A DNA stretch of 64,000 nucleotides from JANNPJ01 sp965200525 (GTDB lineage Bacteria > Actinomycetota > Actinomycetes > Actinomycetales > Kineosporiaceae), in the NCBI GenBank assembly GCA_965200525.1, contig OZ241368.1:558001-622000 (forward strand), written 5' to 3'. Under the pieces are notes generated by a model, which was not told the DNA's origin, made no database searches, and saw nothing but the letters and a program-made list of their open reading frames with translations. How positions within the stretch are numbered: the first letter of the stretch is position 1; every line of letters begins with the position of its first letter. Positions 32,636-41,003 of the stretch are shown piece after piece. The translations under genes and the position numbers were made by a program.

Positions 32636-33304
32636 ATGACGACGAGCCACGACTCGATCACCACCGCGCTGCTGGAGCGCTTCGGGCAGACCTACGCCGA
32701 GCAGGCCGGCATCACCCTGGCTGACAAACCATCACCGCTGTACGAGCTGCTGGTGCTGGCCACCCTGCTGAGTGCCCCGATCACCGCAGACGTGGCGGTG
32801 AACGCAGCCCGGGAGCTGTTCGCCGCCGGGTACCGCACCCCGCAGCGGATGCGCGACGCGTCCTGGCAGGCTCGGGTGGATGCCCTGGGCCGGGGTCACT
32901 ACCGCCGCTACGACGAGAGCACCGCCACCGAACTGGCCGACGAGGCCGAGCAGCTGATCACCAACTGGGACGGCGACCTGCGGGGCCTGCGCGACGAGGC
33001 CGAGGGCGATGCCCGGCGCATTCACCAGCAGCTGACGACGTTCAAGGGCATCGGCCCGACCGGCGCCGACATCTTCCTGCGCGAGGTGCAGGCCGTCTGG
33101 CCAGGCATCGGCCCCTACCTCGACCCGAAGGTGATCCAGGGGGCAGAACTGCTCGGCCTGCCGAGCAAGGCCGAGTCGCTGGCCTCTCTGGCCGCGTCCC
33201 CCGATCAGCTGGTGCGGCTGGCCTCGGCCCTGGTCCGGGTCTCGCGCCAGCCGAAAGCCGCCGAGGAGATCAAGGACGCGGCCTGGTCCGGCCCACATCG
33301 CTGA
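32636..33304 (+). CDS. Endonuclease III-like HhH-GPD protein without iron-sulfur cluster
   Basis: A 222-residue DNA-glycosylase-fold protein. YELLVLATLLSAPITADVAVN matches the EndoIII N-terminal helices, FKGIGPTGADIFLREVQAV is the helix-hairpin-helix, and IGPYLDPKV supplies a candidate catalytic Asp. The C terminus lacks the four-Cys cluster of EndoIII, and the usual catalytic Lys after the hairpin is not evident. Substrate unknown; it may excise damaged pyrimidines. It is unlinked to the AlkA-like gene 29 kb away. Confidence 0.82.
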   Translation: MTTSHDSITTALLERFGQTYAEQAGITLADKPSPLYELLVLATLLSAPITADVAVNAARELFAAGYRTPQRMRDASWQARVDALGRGHYRRYDESTATELADEAEQLITNWDGDLRGLRDEAEGDARRIHQQLTTFKGIGPTGADIFLREVQAVWPGIGPYLDPKVIQGAELLGLPSKAESLASLAASPDQLVRLASALVRVSRQPKAAEEIKDAAWSGPHR

Positions 33305-33426
33305 GCTCCGCGCCGATCGGGGCCGTGCGGCTCGAATGACGGTGGCACGTATGCATCTCGGGAGCAACCGGGCGCCGGGAGTGGCGCCAAGATGCAGATC
33401 ATGTTCCCCGGTGCCAACGTCGACTT

Positions 33427-34404
33427 ATGGTGAACATCGGATACACACTGATGTGCGAGCAGACCGGTCCGAGCCAGCTGGTGCGCGACGCCGCCGCCGC
33501 GGAGCAGGCCGGTTTCACGCTCGCCGTGATCAGCGACCACATCTCCCCCTGGCTCGACGAACAGGGTCACAGCCCGAACGCGTGGGCCGTGCTCGGTGCC
33601 GCGGGCCAGGCGACCGATCAGCTCGAGCTGATGACCTACGTGACCTGCCCGACCGGCCGCTATCACCCGGTGGTGGTCGCCCAACAGGCGGCGACCATGG
33701 GCTTGCTGACCAACGGGCGCTTCACGCTCGGCCTGGGCGCCGGCGAGAACCTCAACGAGCACGTCATCGGCCGGGGCTGGCCCGCCGTCAACGAGCGGCA
33801 CGAGCGCCTCGAAGAGGCCGTCGACATCATCAGCGCCCTGTTCGACGGCGGATACGTGAACTACGTCGGTCACCACTACCGAGTCGACTCGGCCAAGCTC
33901 TGGGACCTGCCCGAGACCCGGGTGCCGCTCGCGGTGGCCGTCAGCGGGCCGCAGTCGATCGCCGCGTTCGCGCCCAAGGCCGAGGTCATGATCGCCATCG
34001 AGCCGGACCCCGAGCTCGGCCCGGCGTGGGACAAGGCCAGCAAGGCCAAGGGCACCGCCCGCAAGGTCGGGCAGTTCCCGGTCTCGTGGGACTCCGACGT
34101 GGAGGCCGCCAAGACCCGCGCCCACGAGCAGTTCCGCTGGTTCGCCGGCGGGTGGAAGGTGAACGCCGAGCTGCCCTCGACGGCCGGATTCGCCGCCGCC
34201 AGCCAGTTCGTCAAGCCTGAGGACGTCGCCGCTCAGATCCCCTGCGGCACCGACATCGACGCGATCATCAAGGCCGTCAAGCCGTTCAAGGACGCCGGTT
34301 TCACCGATGTCGCGCTGGTCCAGATCGGCGCCGACCAGCAGCAGACCTTCCTCGACGCGGCCCAGAAGGAGCTCCTGCCCGCGCTGCGCGAGGCCCTGTC
34401 CTGA
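33427..34404 (+). CDS. LLM-class F420-dependent oxidoreductase
   Basis: A 325-residue (beta/alpha)8 enzyme of the bacterial luciferase-like superfamily. NIGYTLMCEQTGPSQLVRDA, ISDHISPWLDEQGHSPNAW and TYVTCPTGRYHPVVVAQQAA are typical of the F420 G6PDH-type subgroup, as is FTLGLGAGENLNEHVIG. It probably uses deazaflavin F420 for hydride transfer to an unknown carbonyl or sugar substrate. No clear ribosome-binding site precedes the ATG. It is 114 bases upstream of the formaldehyde dehydrogenase gene on the same strand and may share a transcript. Confidence 0.92.
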   Translation: MVNIGYTLMCEQTGPSQLVRDAAAAEQAGFTLAVISDHISPWLDEQGHSPNAWAVLGAAGQATDQLELMTYVTCPTGRYHPVVVAQQAATMGLLTNGRFTLGLGAGENLNEHVIGRGWPAVNERHERLEEAVDIISALFDGGYVNYVGHHYRVDSAKLWDLPETRVPLAVAVSGPQSIAAFAPKAEVMIAIEPDPELGPAWDKASKAKGTARKVGQFPVSWDSDVEAAKTRAHEQFRWFAGGWKVNAELPSTAGFAAASQFVKPEDVAAQIPCGTDIDAIIKAVKPFKDAGFTDVALVQIGADQQQTFLDAAQKELLPALREALS

Positions 34405-34518
34405 GGGATGTACCCGCACCGCATTGAGATTCCGCGCGGGCCGCAACCCAAGCAGAGGGTTGCCACCGGCGAGACGCACCAGGGACGGGCGGAAGATCCG
34501 TCCCGGATTGAGAGCATC

Positions 34519-35661
34519 ATGAAGGCTGTTGTTTACGAAGGTCCGCTCAAGGTCGCCATCAAGGACGTTCCCGACGCCAAGATCGAGCAACCCGGTGACG
34601 TCGTCATCAAGATCACGACGACCAACATCTGCGGATCCGACCTGCACATGTACGAAGGGCGCACCTCGGTCGAAGAGGGCAAGGTCCTGGGGCACGAAAA
34701 CATGGGCATCGTCGAAGAAGTGGGCCCCGGCGTCCAGTTCTTCACAGCCGGTGACCGGGTCTCGGTGCCGTTCAACATCGCCTGCGGTTCGTGCCGCAAC
34801 TGCCTGACCGGCTGGTCGTCGTTCTGCACCCGGACCAACCCGACCGAGGGCATGGACGGCGCCGCCTACGGGTACGCCAACATGGGCCCCTACGACGGCG
34901 GCCAGGCCGAGTACCTCCGGGTGCCGTTCGCGGACTTCAACCTGCTCAACCTGCCGCAGGGCACCGCCCTCGAGAACGACTTCACCATGCTGTCGGACAT
35001 CTTTCCTACCGGCTGGCACGGTGTGGAGCTGTCCGGCTTCCAGCCCGGTGACCGGGTGGCCGTCTTCGGCGGCGGGCCGGTCGGCCTGATGGCCGCGCAC
35101 AGCGCGATCATCCGCGGCGCGTCCGAGGTGTTCCTGGTCGACCAGGAGAGCGACCGGCTCAAGCTGGCCGAGTCCATCGGAGCCACGCCGATCGACTTCA
35201 GCGCCGGCGACCCGGTCGAACAGATCCTGAGCGCCACCGGCGGGCTCGGCGTCGACCGCGGGGTCGAGGCGGTCGGCTACCAGGCCCACGACCCGAGCGG
35301 GCAGGAGCACCCGGAACTGGTCCTGGACAACCTGGTCAACGTGGTGCGGACCACCGGCGGGATCGGCGTGGTCGGCGTTTACGTGCCCGAGGACCCGGGG
35401 GCGGCCAGCGACGCGGCCAAGGAGGGCCGAATCGGCTTCCAATACGGCACCTTCTTCACCAAGGGCCAGAGCATGGGCACCGGCCAGGCCCCGGTCAAGC
35501 GGTACAACCGCCAACTGCGGGACCTGATCATCGCGGGCAAGGCGACGCCCTCGTTCCTGGTCTCGCACGAACTCGGACTCGACCGGGCGGTGGAAGGCTA
35601 CGAGCGGTTCGACAAGCGCGAGGACGGCTGGACCAAGGTGCTGCTGCACCCCAGCGCCTGA
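34519..35661 (+). CDS. fdhA: Glutathione-independent formaldehyde dehydrogenase (zinc MDR)
   Basis: A 380-residue zinc alcohol dehydrogenase-family enzyme. NICGSDLHMYEGRTSVEEG and GHENMGIVEEVG form the catalytic zinc site, CGSCRNCLTGWSSFC the structural zinc site (C-x2-C-x2-C-x7-C), and VAVFGGGPVGLMAAHSAI the NAD-binding motif. The internal wording (FADFNLLNLPQG, FTMLSDIFPTGWHG) is that of Pseudomonas-type glutathione-independent formaldehyde dehydrogenase. It should oxidise formaldehyde to formate or perform a dismutase reaction with tightly bound NAD. ATG 34519 is preferred over the longer frame. Confidence 0.93.
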   Translation: MKAVVYEGPLKVAIKDVPDAKIEQPGDVVIKITTTNICGSDLHMYEGRTSVEEGKVLGHENMGIVEEVGPGVQFFTAGDRVSVPFNIACGSCRNCLTGWSSFCTRTNPTEGMDGAAYGYANMGPYDGGQAEYLRVPFADFNLLNLPQGTALENDFTMLSDIFPTGWHGVELSGFQPGDRVAVFGGGPVGLMAAHSAIIRGASEVFLVDQESDRLKLAESIGATPIDFSAGDPVEQILSATGGLGVDRGVEAVGYQAHDPSGQEHPELVLDNLVNVVRTTGGIGVVGVYVPEDPGAASDAAKEGRIGFQYGTFFTKGQSMGTGQAPVKRYNRQLRDLIIAGKATPSFLVSHELGLDRAVEGYERFDKREDGWTKVLLHPSA

Positions 35662-35704
35662 CGTCGTATCTCAGGGCCTGTATTTCACGGAACGGGCATG
35701 AGAA

Positions 35705-35740
35705 GTGTGGGTGGCGGTTCTGCGGAACCGCCACCCACAC
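35705..35740. terminator. Perfect 16-bp terminator hairpin
   Basis: GTGTGGGTGGCGGTTC, loop TGCG, then its exact complement. It sits 44 bases after the formaldehyde dehydrogenase stop and just before the convergent CBM48-like gene, so it can terminate both. Confidence 0.92.
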
Positions 35741-35759
35741 CGGCTCGAGTCAATCCAGG

Positions 35760-36605
35760 TCAGGCTGGGGCCGACCCCTGCCCCTCGTCCACGAACGCTC
35801 GGCCCGGCTCATCGCCCGGCCGGGCCTCGATGATGTCGCGGTCCACCAGGTCGCGGGCGGTTTCCTTGGCCGTGTCGATCTGCTCGCTCACGGCCTTGAG
35901 CCGTTCCCCGGTCTCGTCGTGAGCTGGATCCGGCGCCGGGGCCGCTTCGTGATCGTCGTCCGGCGCCTCGTCCGGGGCCGGCCCATCGACTGACGGTTCA
36001 TCCACCGGCGATTCCTCCACCGGATCCGCACTTTCGGCGCCGCCGGCAACGGCTGCCGGTGCCTCACCCGAGGACGGGCCGCCCGCAGGCGCGGCCGCGG
36101 CCTCATCCGCCGGGGCGTCATCCACCGGCGTCGCATCCGCTGAGACGTGTGGCGATGACGCCTCAGCAGCCAGCGACTCCTCGGCCGACGTGTCGGCCGG
36201 GCTCACCGCCGAGCCTTCATCGACTGCCTCGTCAACCGGCGTGTCAGCCGTCGGCGCCTCGTCGACCGGAGCCTGATCCGCCGGCTCCTCGTCCAGGACA
36301 TCCTGGTCCGCCGGAGTCTCGACGGCCGGAGCCCGCAGGACGGAGCCTTCGGGAGTGATCTCGTCCGCCTCCGGGTCGTCGAACCAGTAACCGTCCGGAC
36401 CGAGATAGCGGAAGTGCACGTCTGTTTCGATCGGCACCACGATCGTCACCGAACGGGAACCGTCGGGGTTGTCCGCAAACGCATGAGCGCCGGGCGTCCA
36501 GTCGTTGAACGACCCGACAACGGATACCGGAGCGACAAACTCTTCGGTAATGAGGACGAAAGTGACGGTGAGCCCGTCAGCGTCGGTGCTGCGGTGGATG
36601 GCCAT
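35760..36605 (-). CDS. CBM48/AMPK-like glycogen-binding domain with long acidic tail
   Basis: A 281-residue protein. Residues ~1-90 are a beta-sandwich of the CBM48/early-set type: TVTFVLITEEFVAPVSVVGS, FNDWTPGAHAF, VHFRYLGPDGYWFDDPEAD. The FNDW and DPEAD edges are those of isoamylase/AMPK glycogen-binding domains. The rest (~190 residues) is a low-complexity Ala/Asp/Glu/Pro tail with many PVDEAP-like repeats and a short final helix (ERLKAVSEQIDTAKETARDL). No signal peptide. Possibly a cytosolic glycogen-associated organising protein; function is inferred. Confidence 0.75.
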   Translation of the reverse strand: MAIHRSTDADGLTVTFVLITEEFVAPVSVVGSFNDWTPGAHAFADNPDGSRSVTIVVPIETDVHFRYLGPDGYWFDDPEADEITPEGSVLRAPAVETPADQDVLDEEPADQAPVDEAPTADTPVDEAVDEGSAVSPADTSAEESLAAEASSPHVSADATPVDDAPADEAAAAPAGGPSSGEAPAAVAGGAESADPVEESPVDEPSVDGPAPDEAPDDDHEAAPAPDPAHDETGERLKAVSEQIDTAKETARDLVDRDIIEARPGDEPGRAFVDEGQGSAPA

Positions 36606-36793
36606 CGAGTTCCGTTCTCTCGGTTGGCTTGACGAGGAAAATAGCGATCGGCACATCGGCTTGACCGGTCCTCTGTGTCCTATCACAGCGTGATCAGTAC
36701 GCCAGCCCAGGATGACCGTTTTCGTCGTCAACAATCGGGAGGTCCGGGACGGCGTCGGCGCCCGACCAGGGCGCCGGCGCCGCCATTACCGAA

Positions 36794-37714
36794 TCAGGAC
36801 ACTTCTAGGACAACCTTCCCCCGCGAGTGCCCGGACTCGACCCCGGCCAGCGCGTCGCCGGCCTTGTCGAAGGCCAGGACGTCGACCGCGTGCGGGTCGA
36901 GCTTGCCGTCGGCGACCATGGCAACCACCTCGGCCAGCATGCCTTCGCGCTCGCGGGTGACCGCGGCCCCGCCCAACTCGCCGGCCGTCTGCGGGTCGGC
37001 CGCCGTGACCAGCTTCGCGGGGTCGGGGACCAGGCCGGCCACCTGCCGTAGGGCGTTGCCGCCGATCAGGTCCAGGACGCCGTCCACCCCGTCCGGCAGG
37101 ATGGCGCGCACCTGCTGGGCGACGTCGTCCTGGCTGTAGTCGATCAAGGTGGCGTCCAGGGACTCGACCAACGAGCGCTTGCCCTCACTGCCGGTGCCGA
37201 TCACGTTGAGGCCCTGGTCGCGAGCGATCTGAGCCGCGGCCACGCCCACCCCACCCCCGATGCCGACGATCAGCAACGTCTGGCCCTCACTGAGGCCGAG
37301 CTGTCGAACACCGGCCAGCGCCGTGACCGCCGCGACCGGCAGGGCCGCGGCGTCGGTGAACGACACGTGCACCGGCTTCTTCACCGCGGTGTCCGCGGTG
37401 AGCAGGGTGTACTCGGCGAACCCGCCCGAGCCGGGAGCGGTGTTACCGAGCACCTCGTCGCCCACGCTGAAGCCCTCGACGTCCTTGCCGACCTCCTGCA
37501 CCACCCCGGCCGCCTCCTGGCCCATCACCGAGGGCAGGTCGACCGGCATGAACGCCTGGTAGGCCCCGGAGCGGATCTTCGCGTCCACCGGGTTGACCCC
37601 GGCGGCCTTGACCGCGATCAGCAGCTCACTGGGGCCGGGCGTCGGGACCGGCTGATCCCAGAAATCCTGCTGCTCCGGGCCGCCGAACTCGCTGAAACCG
37701 TAAACCTTGGGCAT
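36794..37714 (-). CDS. Zinc-free quinone oxidoreductase-like MDR enzyme
   Basis: A 306-residue medium-chain reductase without zinc ligands. KAAGVNPVDAKIRSGAYQ and VGDEVLG are standard quinone-reductase motifs, and TLLIVGIGGGVGVAAAQIA (about 147-165) is the NADPH-binding loop, with a Gly-rich IGGGVG variation. It lacks the Cys/Asp/His zinc set. It likely reduces quinones or enones. ATG 37714 has GGAAGG upstream. It is 113 bases downstream of the TMEM175 gene on the same strand. Confidence 0.9.
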   Translation of the reverse strand: MPKVYGFSEFGGPEQQDFWDQPVPTPGPSELLIAVKAAGVNPVDAKIRSGAYQAFMPVDLPSVMGQEAAGVVQEVGKDVEGFSVGDEVLGNTAPGSGGFAEYTLLTADTAVKKPVHVSFTDAAALPVAAVTALAGVRQLGLSEGQTLLIVGIGGGVGVAAAQIARDQGLNVIGTGSEGKRSLVESLDATLIDYSQDDVAQQVRAILPDGVDGVLDLIGGNALRQVAGLVPDPAKLVTAADPQTAGELGGAAVTREREGMLAEVVAMVADGKLDPHAVDVLAFDKAGDALAGVESGHSRGKVVLEVS

Positions 37715-37827
37715 GGTGATTCACCTTCCGCGTTCCGTCTGGCCACCCTCGGGAACGGGCGACCGCACCCCTCGAACGTATGCCTACCGGTGCGAGCCTG
37801 CCTCTTCGCCCGCGGCGCGTCGGCCGG

Positions 37828-38469
37828 CTATCGCCGTACCGGCACCCCTTCGCTGGTGAAGGCGTGGTAAATGATCATTGCCACGATGCTCACCAAACCG
37901 ATGACCGGCGAGATGAACCAGCCGGCCAGGCCACCGGCGCTGAACAGCGCCACCCCGGTGAGCGGACGGCGTAGCTGGGCCCGGGCCCAGACGGTTTCGC
38001 CCGGCTCGACGAGCAGCTCTCCGTGTCGTGCCAGGTAGGCCCACACCCCGCCCCAGATGGCGGACATGAGCATGGCCAGGAACGTGTACAGCGCCACGGC
38101 GACCCGCTGGTCGTGGCGGTTGGCCACATCGGCGTCGAAGGTGCTCGCCAGCACCGACGTCGGGAAGGGAATGAGCACCGTGGCGAACAGCAGCCCGAGG
38201 TTCAGCCAATGCAGACCGAGGTCAACCGCGCCGATGTGGCGGAACAGCGCGTGGTGATTGAGCCAGAGGGCACCGATGTAAAGGAAGGACACGGCGAACG
38301 CCAGGTAGACCGGCCACCGTCCCGCCAGAGCGGCAGCCAGTTCACCGGGCTTGTGGTCAGGTACCCGCAGGTCGAGCACCAGCAGCGTGATGATGATCGC
38401 GAACACGCCGTCACTGAAGGCCCTGACCCGGGCGGGGTCGGACAGCCGGTCTCCGACGGAGGCTTTCAT
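37828..38469 (-). CDS. TMEM175-family potassium channel
   Basis: A 213-residue, six-TM membrane protein. RVRAFSDGVFAIIITLLVLD is the family's signature first helix (FSDG), in which hydrophobic residues form the pore gate. Bacterial TMEM175 proteins form tetrameric K+ channels. ATG 38469 overlaps the upstream maleylpyruvate-isomerase-like stop by four bases (ATGA), so the two are translationally coupled. Confidence 0.9.
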   Translation of the reverse strand: MKASVGDRLSDPARVRAFSDGVFAIIITLLVLDLRVPDHKPGELAAALAGRWPVYLAFAVSFLYIGALWLNHHALFRHIGAVDLGLHWLNLGLLFATVLIPFPTSVLASTFDADVANRHDQRVAVALYTFLAMLMSAIWGGVWAYLARHGELLVEPGETVWARAQLRRPLTGVALFSAGGLAGWFISPVIGLVSIVAMIIYHAFTSEGVPVRR

Positions 38470-39074
38470 ACGATGGAGAAACCCGCCGGCAGAGGGGCCC
38501 GCCCGGTCACCGCGGCCAGGAAGGTGGGGCCGGTACCCAGCTCGGCACTGGTACGCCCGGCCAGGGCACACGCCTCGGCCATCACCTCGGTGGCGAACTC
38601 GCAGGCGATGCCGGTGACCCGGGCGATGTCCAGCCCGTGGGCCACCAGCTCGAACGTGCGGGTCGGCAAGTAGTCCTTCACTCGCATGCCACCGGCGATG
38701 GTGTCGATCACGTCGTCGTCACCGGCCTGCTCCAGCCGGGCCTGTACCCGCCCGAGCAGCTCGCGAAAGGCGGCGGCCGGGTCCGGCCCGAGAACCCGGC
38801 CGGCCTCCCGGCCGCGCTCGGCCACGGCGTCCTGGTCGAGCGAGACACCGGCAATGTGCGCGTAGTACGCCTCGGGGGTCGCCACGACCACCGCCTCGAC
38901 CGGCCGGTCGAGGTAGGTCAGGACGGTGATCAGGGACCGGCTGGTGTGACCGACCAGGGCCCGCAGGTCCCATTCGCCCAGGCCGGGGCCCTCCCAGCCC
39001 GAGGCGGGCAGACGATCGACGGTGTCAGCCACGGTTCGGGCCGCGGCCAGGTAGATCCCCGAAGACTCCATCAA
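38466..39074 (-). CDS. Mycothiol-dependent maleylpyruvate isomerase-like (DinB fold) protein
   Basis: A 202-residue four-helix-bundle protein. GEWDLRALVGHTSRSL carries the first His of the metal-binding triad and FELVAHGLDIARVTG the others; the sequence matches the N-terminal domain of mycothiol-dependent maleylpyruvate isomerases. Such proteins are zinc-dependent and use mycothiol, a thiol limited to actinobacteria. Substrate unknown. It precedes the coupled TMEM175 gene. Confidence 0.85.
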   Translation of the reverse strand: MMESSGIYLAAARTVADTVDRLPASGWEGPGLGEWDLRALVGHTSRSLITVLTYLDRPVEAVVVATPEAYYAHIAGVSLDQDAVAERGREAGRVLGPDPAAAFRELLGRVQARLEQAGDDDVIDTIAGGMRVKDYLPTRTFELVAHGLDIARVTGIACEFATEVMAEACALAGRTSAELGTGPTFLAAVTGRAPLPAGFSIV

Positions 39075-39091
39075 GAAATGATGGCAGCCCG

Positions 39092-39313
39092 CTACTTACG
39101 CCACCAACGGCGCCGGCCGGTTGCGGCCTCTGCCTCCGGGCGAGGCTCGGAGGTGGACTTACCCTGTGGGGCCGGCCGGGCCTGGAGCAACTCCGCCATC
39201 CGCTTCTCGGTGGCCTTGAGTCGTTCGATCTGCTCCAAGGCGCTTGAGGCGGGATTCATCCGAAGATCGTTGACGCGATCTCCGGTGGGACCGATCGAGG
39301 CAAGTTCGGTCAT
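39092..39313 (-). CDS. Small hypothetical protein
   Basis: Seventy-three residues: a central helix likely to form a coiled coil (SALEQIERLKATEKRMAELLQ) and a basic, Trp-containing tail (GRRRWWRK). It lies 17 bases upstream of the maleylpyruvate isomerase-like gene on the same strand. No family recognised. The RRWW tail could bind membrane or nucleic acid. Confidence 0.5.
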   Translation of the reverse strand: MTELASIGPTGDRVNDLRMNPASSALEQIERLKATEKRMAELLQARPAPQGKSTSEPRPEAEAATGRRRWWRK

Positions 39314-39602
39314 AACTCAACGCTCCAGTCAGAGCGCGAAAGCAGTCCCGCACAGTGCGGGCTCGGCCCAGAGGTCCGAGAAGCGGAGGACACCCTCTTT
39401 CACTCGACCGCTGCTCGACCGAGTACAGGTGCCAGACTCCGCGACACGAAAGTCAAAAGCGTGCAGATTCGCAGCGGTTCCAGGGTCTCACACCAGGGGG
39501 CGGATACCTAGGCCGCGGGCACACTGCTCCGAGCTGACCAGTGCGACCACCCGGGTGATTCCGTCGCCCTCCGTCGGTCGTCGATCGCCCTGCGTCAATC
39601 GA

Positions 39603-39827
39603 TCACTCATGACTTCGATGGGACTGCAAGCTTTCCTGGTCCTGCCCCTGCCGACGGATCTTGAGCTTCATCCGGACCGCCGTCTCGATGAATTTTGCCG
39701 GCTGGTCGGGATGGGCGTACACGTGCCCCTGCAAGATCTTGACGATGGTCTCGAAGGCGATGAGCCCCCCGAAGTCTGCGGCCAATCGCTCGACGATCTC
39801 CGCATACTCTCGATCTTCTGGTGTCAC
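39603..39827 (-). CDS. Small three-helix-bundle protein (possible dimerisation domain)
   Basis: Seventy-four residues starting at GTG 39827 (MTPEDREYAE), preceded by GAGAGGA. The body EIVERLAADFGGLIAFETIV followed by PAKFIETAVRMKLKI resembles the small three-helix dimerisation-domain proteins common in actinobacteria, in which a short helix, a long helix and a basic tail occur. Function unknown. Confidence 0.55.
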   Translation of the reverse strand: MTPEDREYAEIVERLAADFGGLIAFETIVKILQGHVYAHPDQPAKFIETAVRMKLKIRRQGQDQESLQSHRSHE

Positions 39828-40115
39828 AGAACCGTTCCTCTCGCAGGACGAAGCCACCTGAGAGCACGGCGCGCATTGATGCCCCGCGGTACGGGTGACC
39901 GAATCGGCGGGCAGGATCTGCACCTGCCTCACTACGCGTCCGGAAGCCGGGGCTGAACCACCAGAGCGCTCGTGTGACGGGCCGTCGAGGCGGCCGGTCG
40001 CACGAGCACGTTAAACCTTTCGGCGGCGACATGCCAGGTCAACCGCAGATTCGGCGCACCGCGGGCGCCTGAACGTCCAACCGGTGTCGGCTCGCGAACC
40101 ATCAGAGGGACAACA

Positions 40116-40907
40116 TCAGATGGTGGCGACCGAACCGGAGTCGACCCGGTAGTTGCTGCCGTTGACGAAGCTGGCCTGCTCCGAGCAGAGGAACGCGATC
40201 ACCGCGGCCACCTCCTCGGGCCGGCCCCGACGCTTGAGGGCCATCCCCGGCCGCTCCTCGTCGAGGAAGCTCTCGATCGCCTCGTCGAGGCTCGTGCCGT
40301 TCTCCTGCGCCCGCTTCTCCATCATGGCGTCGGTCATCGGGGTCTTGATGAACGCCGGCGAGACCGTGTTGACCAGCACGCCCTCCGGGCCGTAGGTCTT
40401 GGACAGGCCCTTGGCCAGGGTCAGCACGGCCGCCTTGGCCGCGCAGTAGGGCAGCTCGTCCGGATAGGGTTGGACGGCGTCCTCGGAGCACAGCAGCACG
40501 ATCCGGCCCCAGCCGCCCCCGCGCATGCCGTCGAGGAACGTGCGCACGATGCGGACGTCGGCGAAGAAGTCGATCTCGAACGTCTGCCGCCAGCCGTCCT
40601 CGTCGATCTCGTGGAACAGCCCCTGGGACCCGGTGACGCCGGCTGCGTGAACCAGGATCTGCGGTGCCCCCAGCTCACGGGTGACCTGCTCCCGCAGGCG
40701 GGTGACGTCGGCGGCGTCGGTCAGGTCGGCGGTCACGGCCAGCACGTTCGAGCCGAGCTCGGCGGCGGCCTTCTGCAACTGCTCGGCGTCACGATCGGTG
40801 ATCGCTACCTTGGCTCCCTCGGCGAGCAGAACCTTCGCCGTCTCTAGACCGATTCCGGAGTCAGCCCCGGTGATCAGCGCAATCCGGTCCTTCACCTGCA
40901 GGTCCAC
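40116..40907 (-). CDS. Short-chain dehydrogenase/reductase
   Basis: About 263 residues from GTG 40907 (MDLQVKDRIALITG), which has GGAGGAG upstream; ATG 40946 is possible but lacks it. IALITGADSGIGLETAKVL is the NAD(P) motif (TGxxxGIG), VHAAG replaces the NNAG motif, CSEDAVQPYPDELPYCAAKAA (split here by the active-site Ser-Tyr-Lys) gives the catalytic triad, and VNTVSPAFIKTPM the C-terminal PG-like region. A classical SDR of unknown substrate. Confidence 0.9.
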   Translation of the reverse strand: MDLQVKDRIALITGADSGIGLETAKVLLAEGAKVAITDRDAEQLQKAAAELGSNVLAVTADLTDAADVTRLREQVTRELGAPQILVHAAGVTGSQGLFHEIDEDGWRQTFEIDFFADVRIVRTFLDGMRGGGWGRIVLLCSEDAVQPYPDELPYCAAKAAVLTLAKGLSKTYGPEGVLVNTVSPAFIKTPMTDAMMEKRAQENGTSLDEAIESFLDEERPGMALKRRGRPEEVAAVIAFLCSEQASFVNGSNYRVDSGSVATI

Positions 40908-41003
40908 GTCGCTCTCCTCCGTCGCTCGTTCGCTGTCCTCGTTCACGCTAGGTCAGATCGAGCAAGGTCACCCGTCGAGCTTGAGGCCCAGGGCGGCCGA
41001 CGC

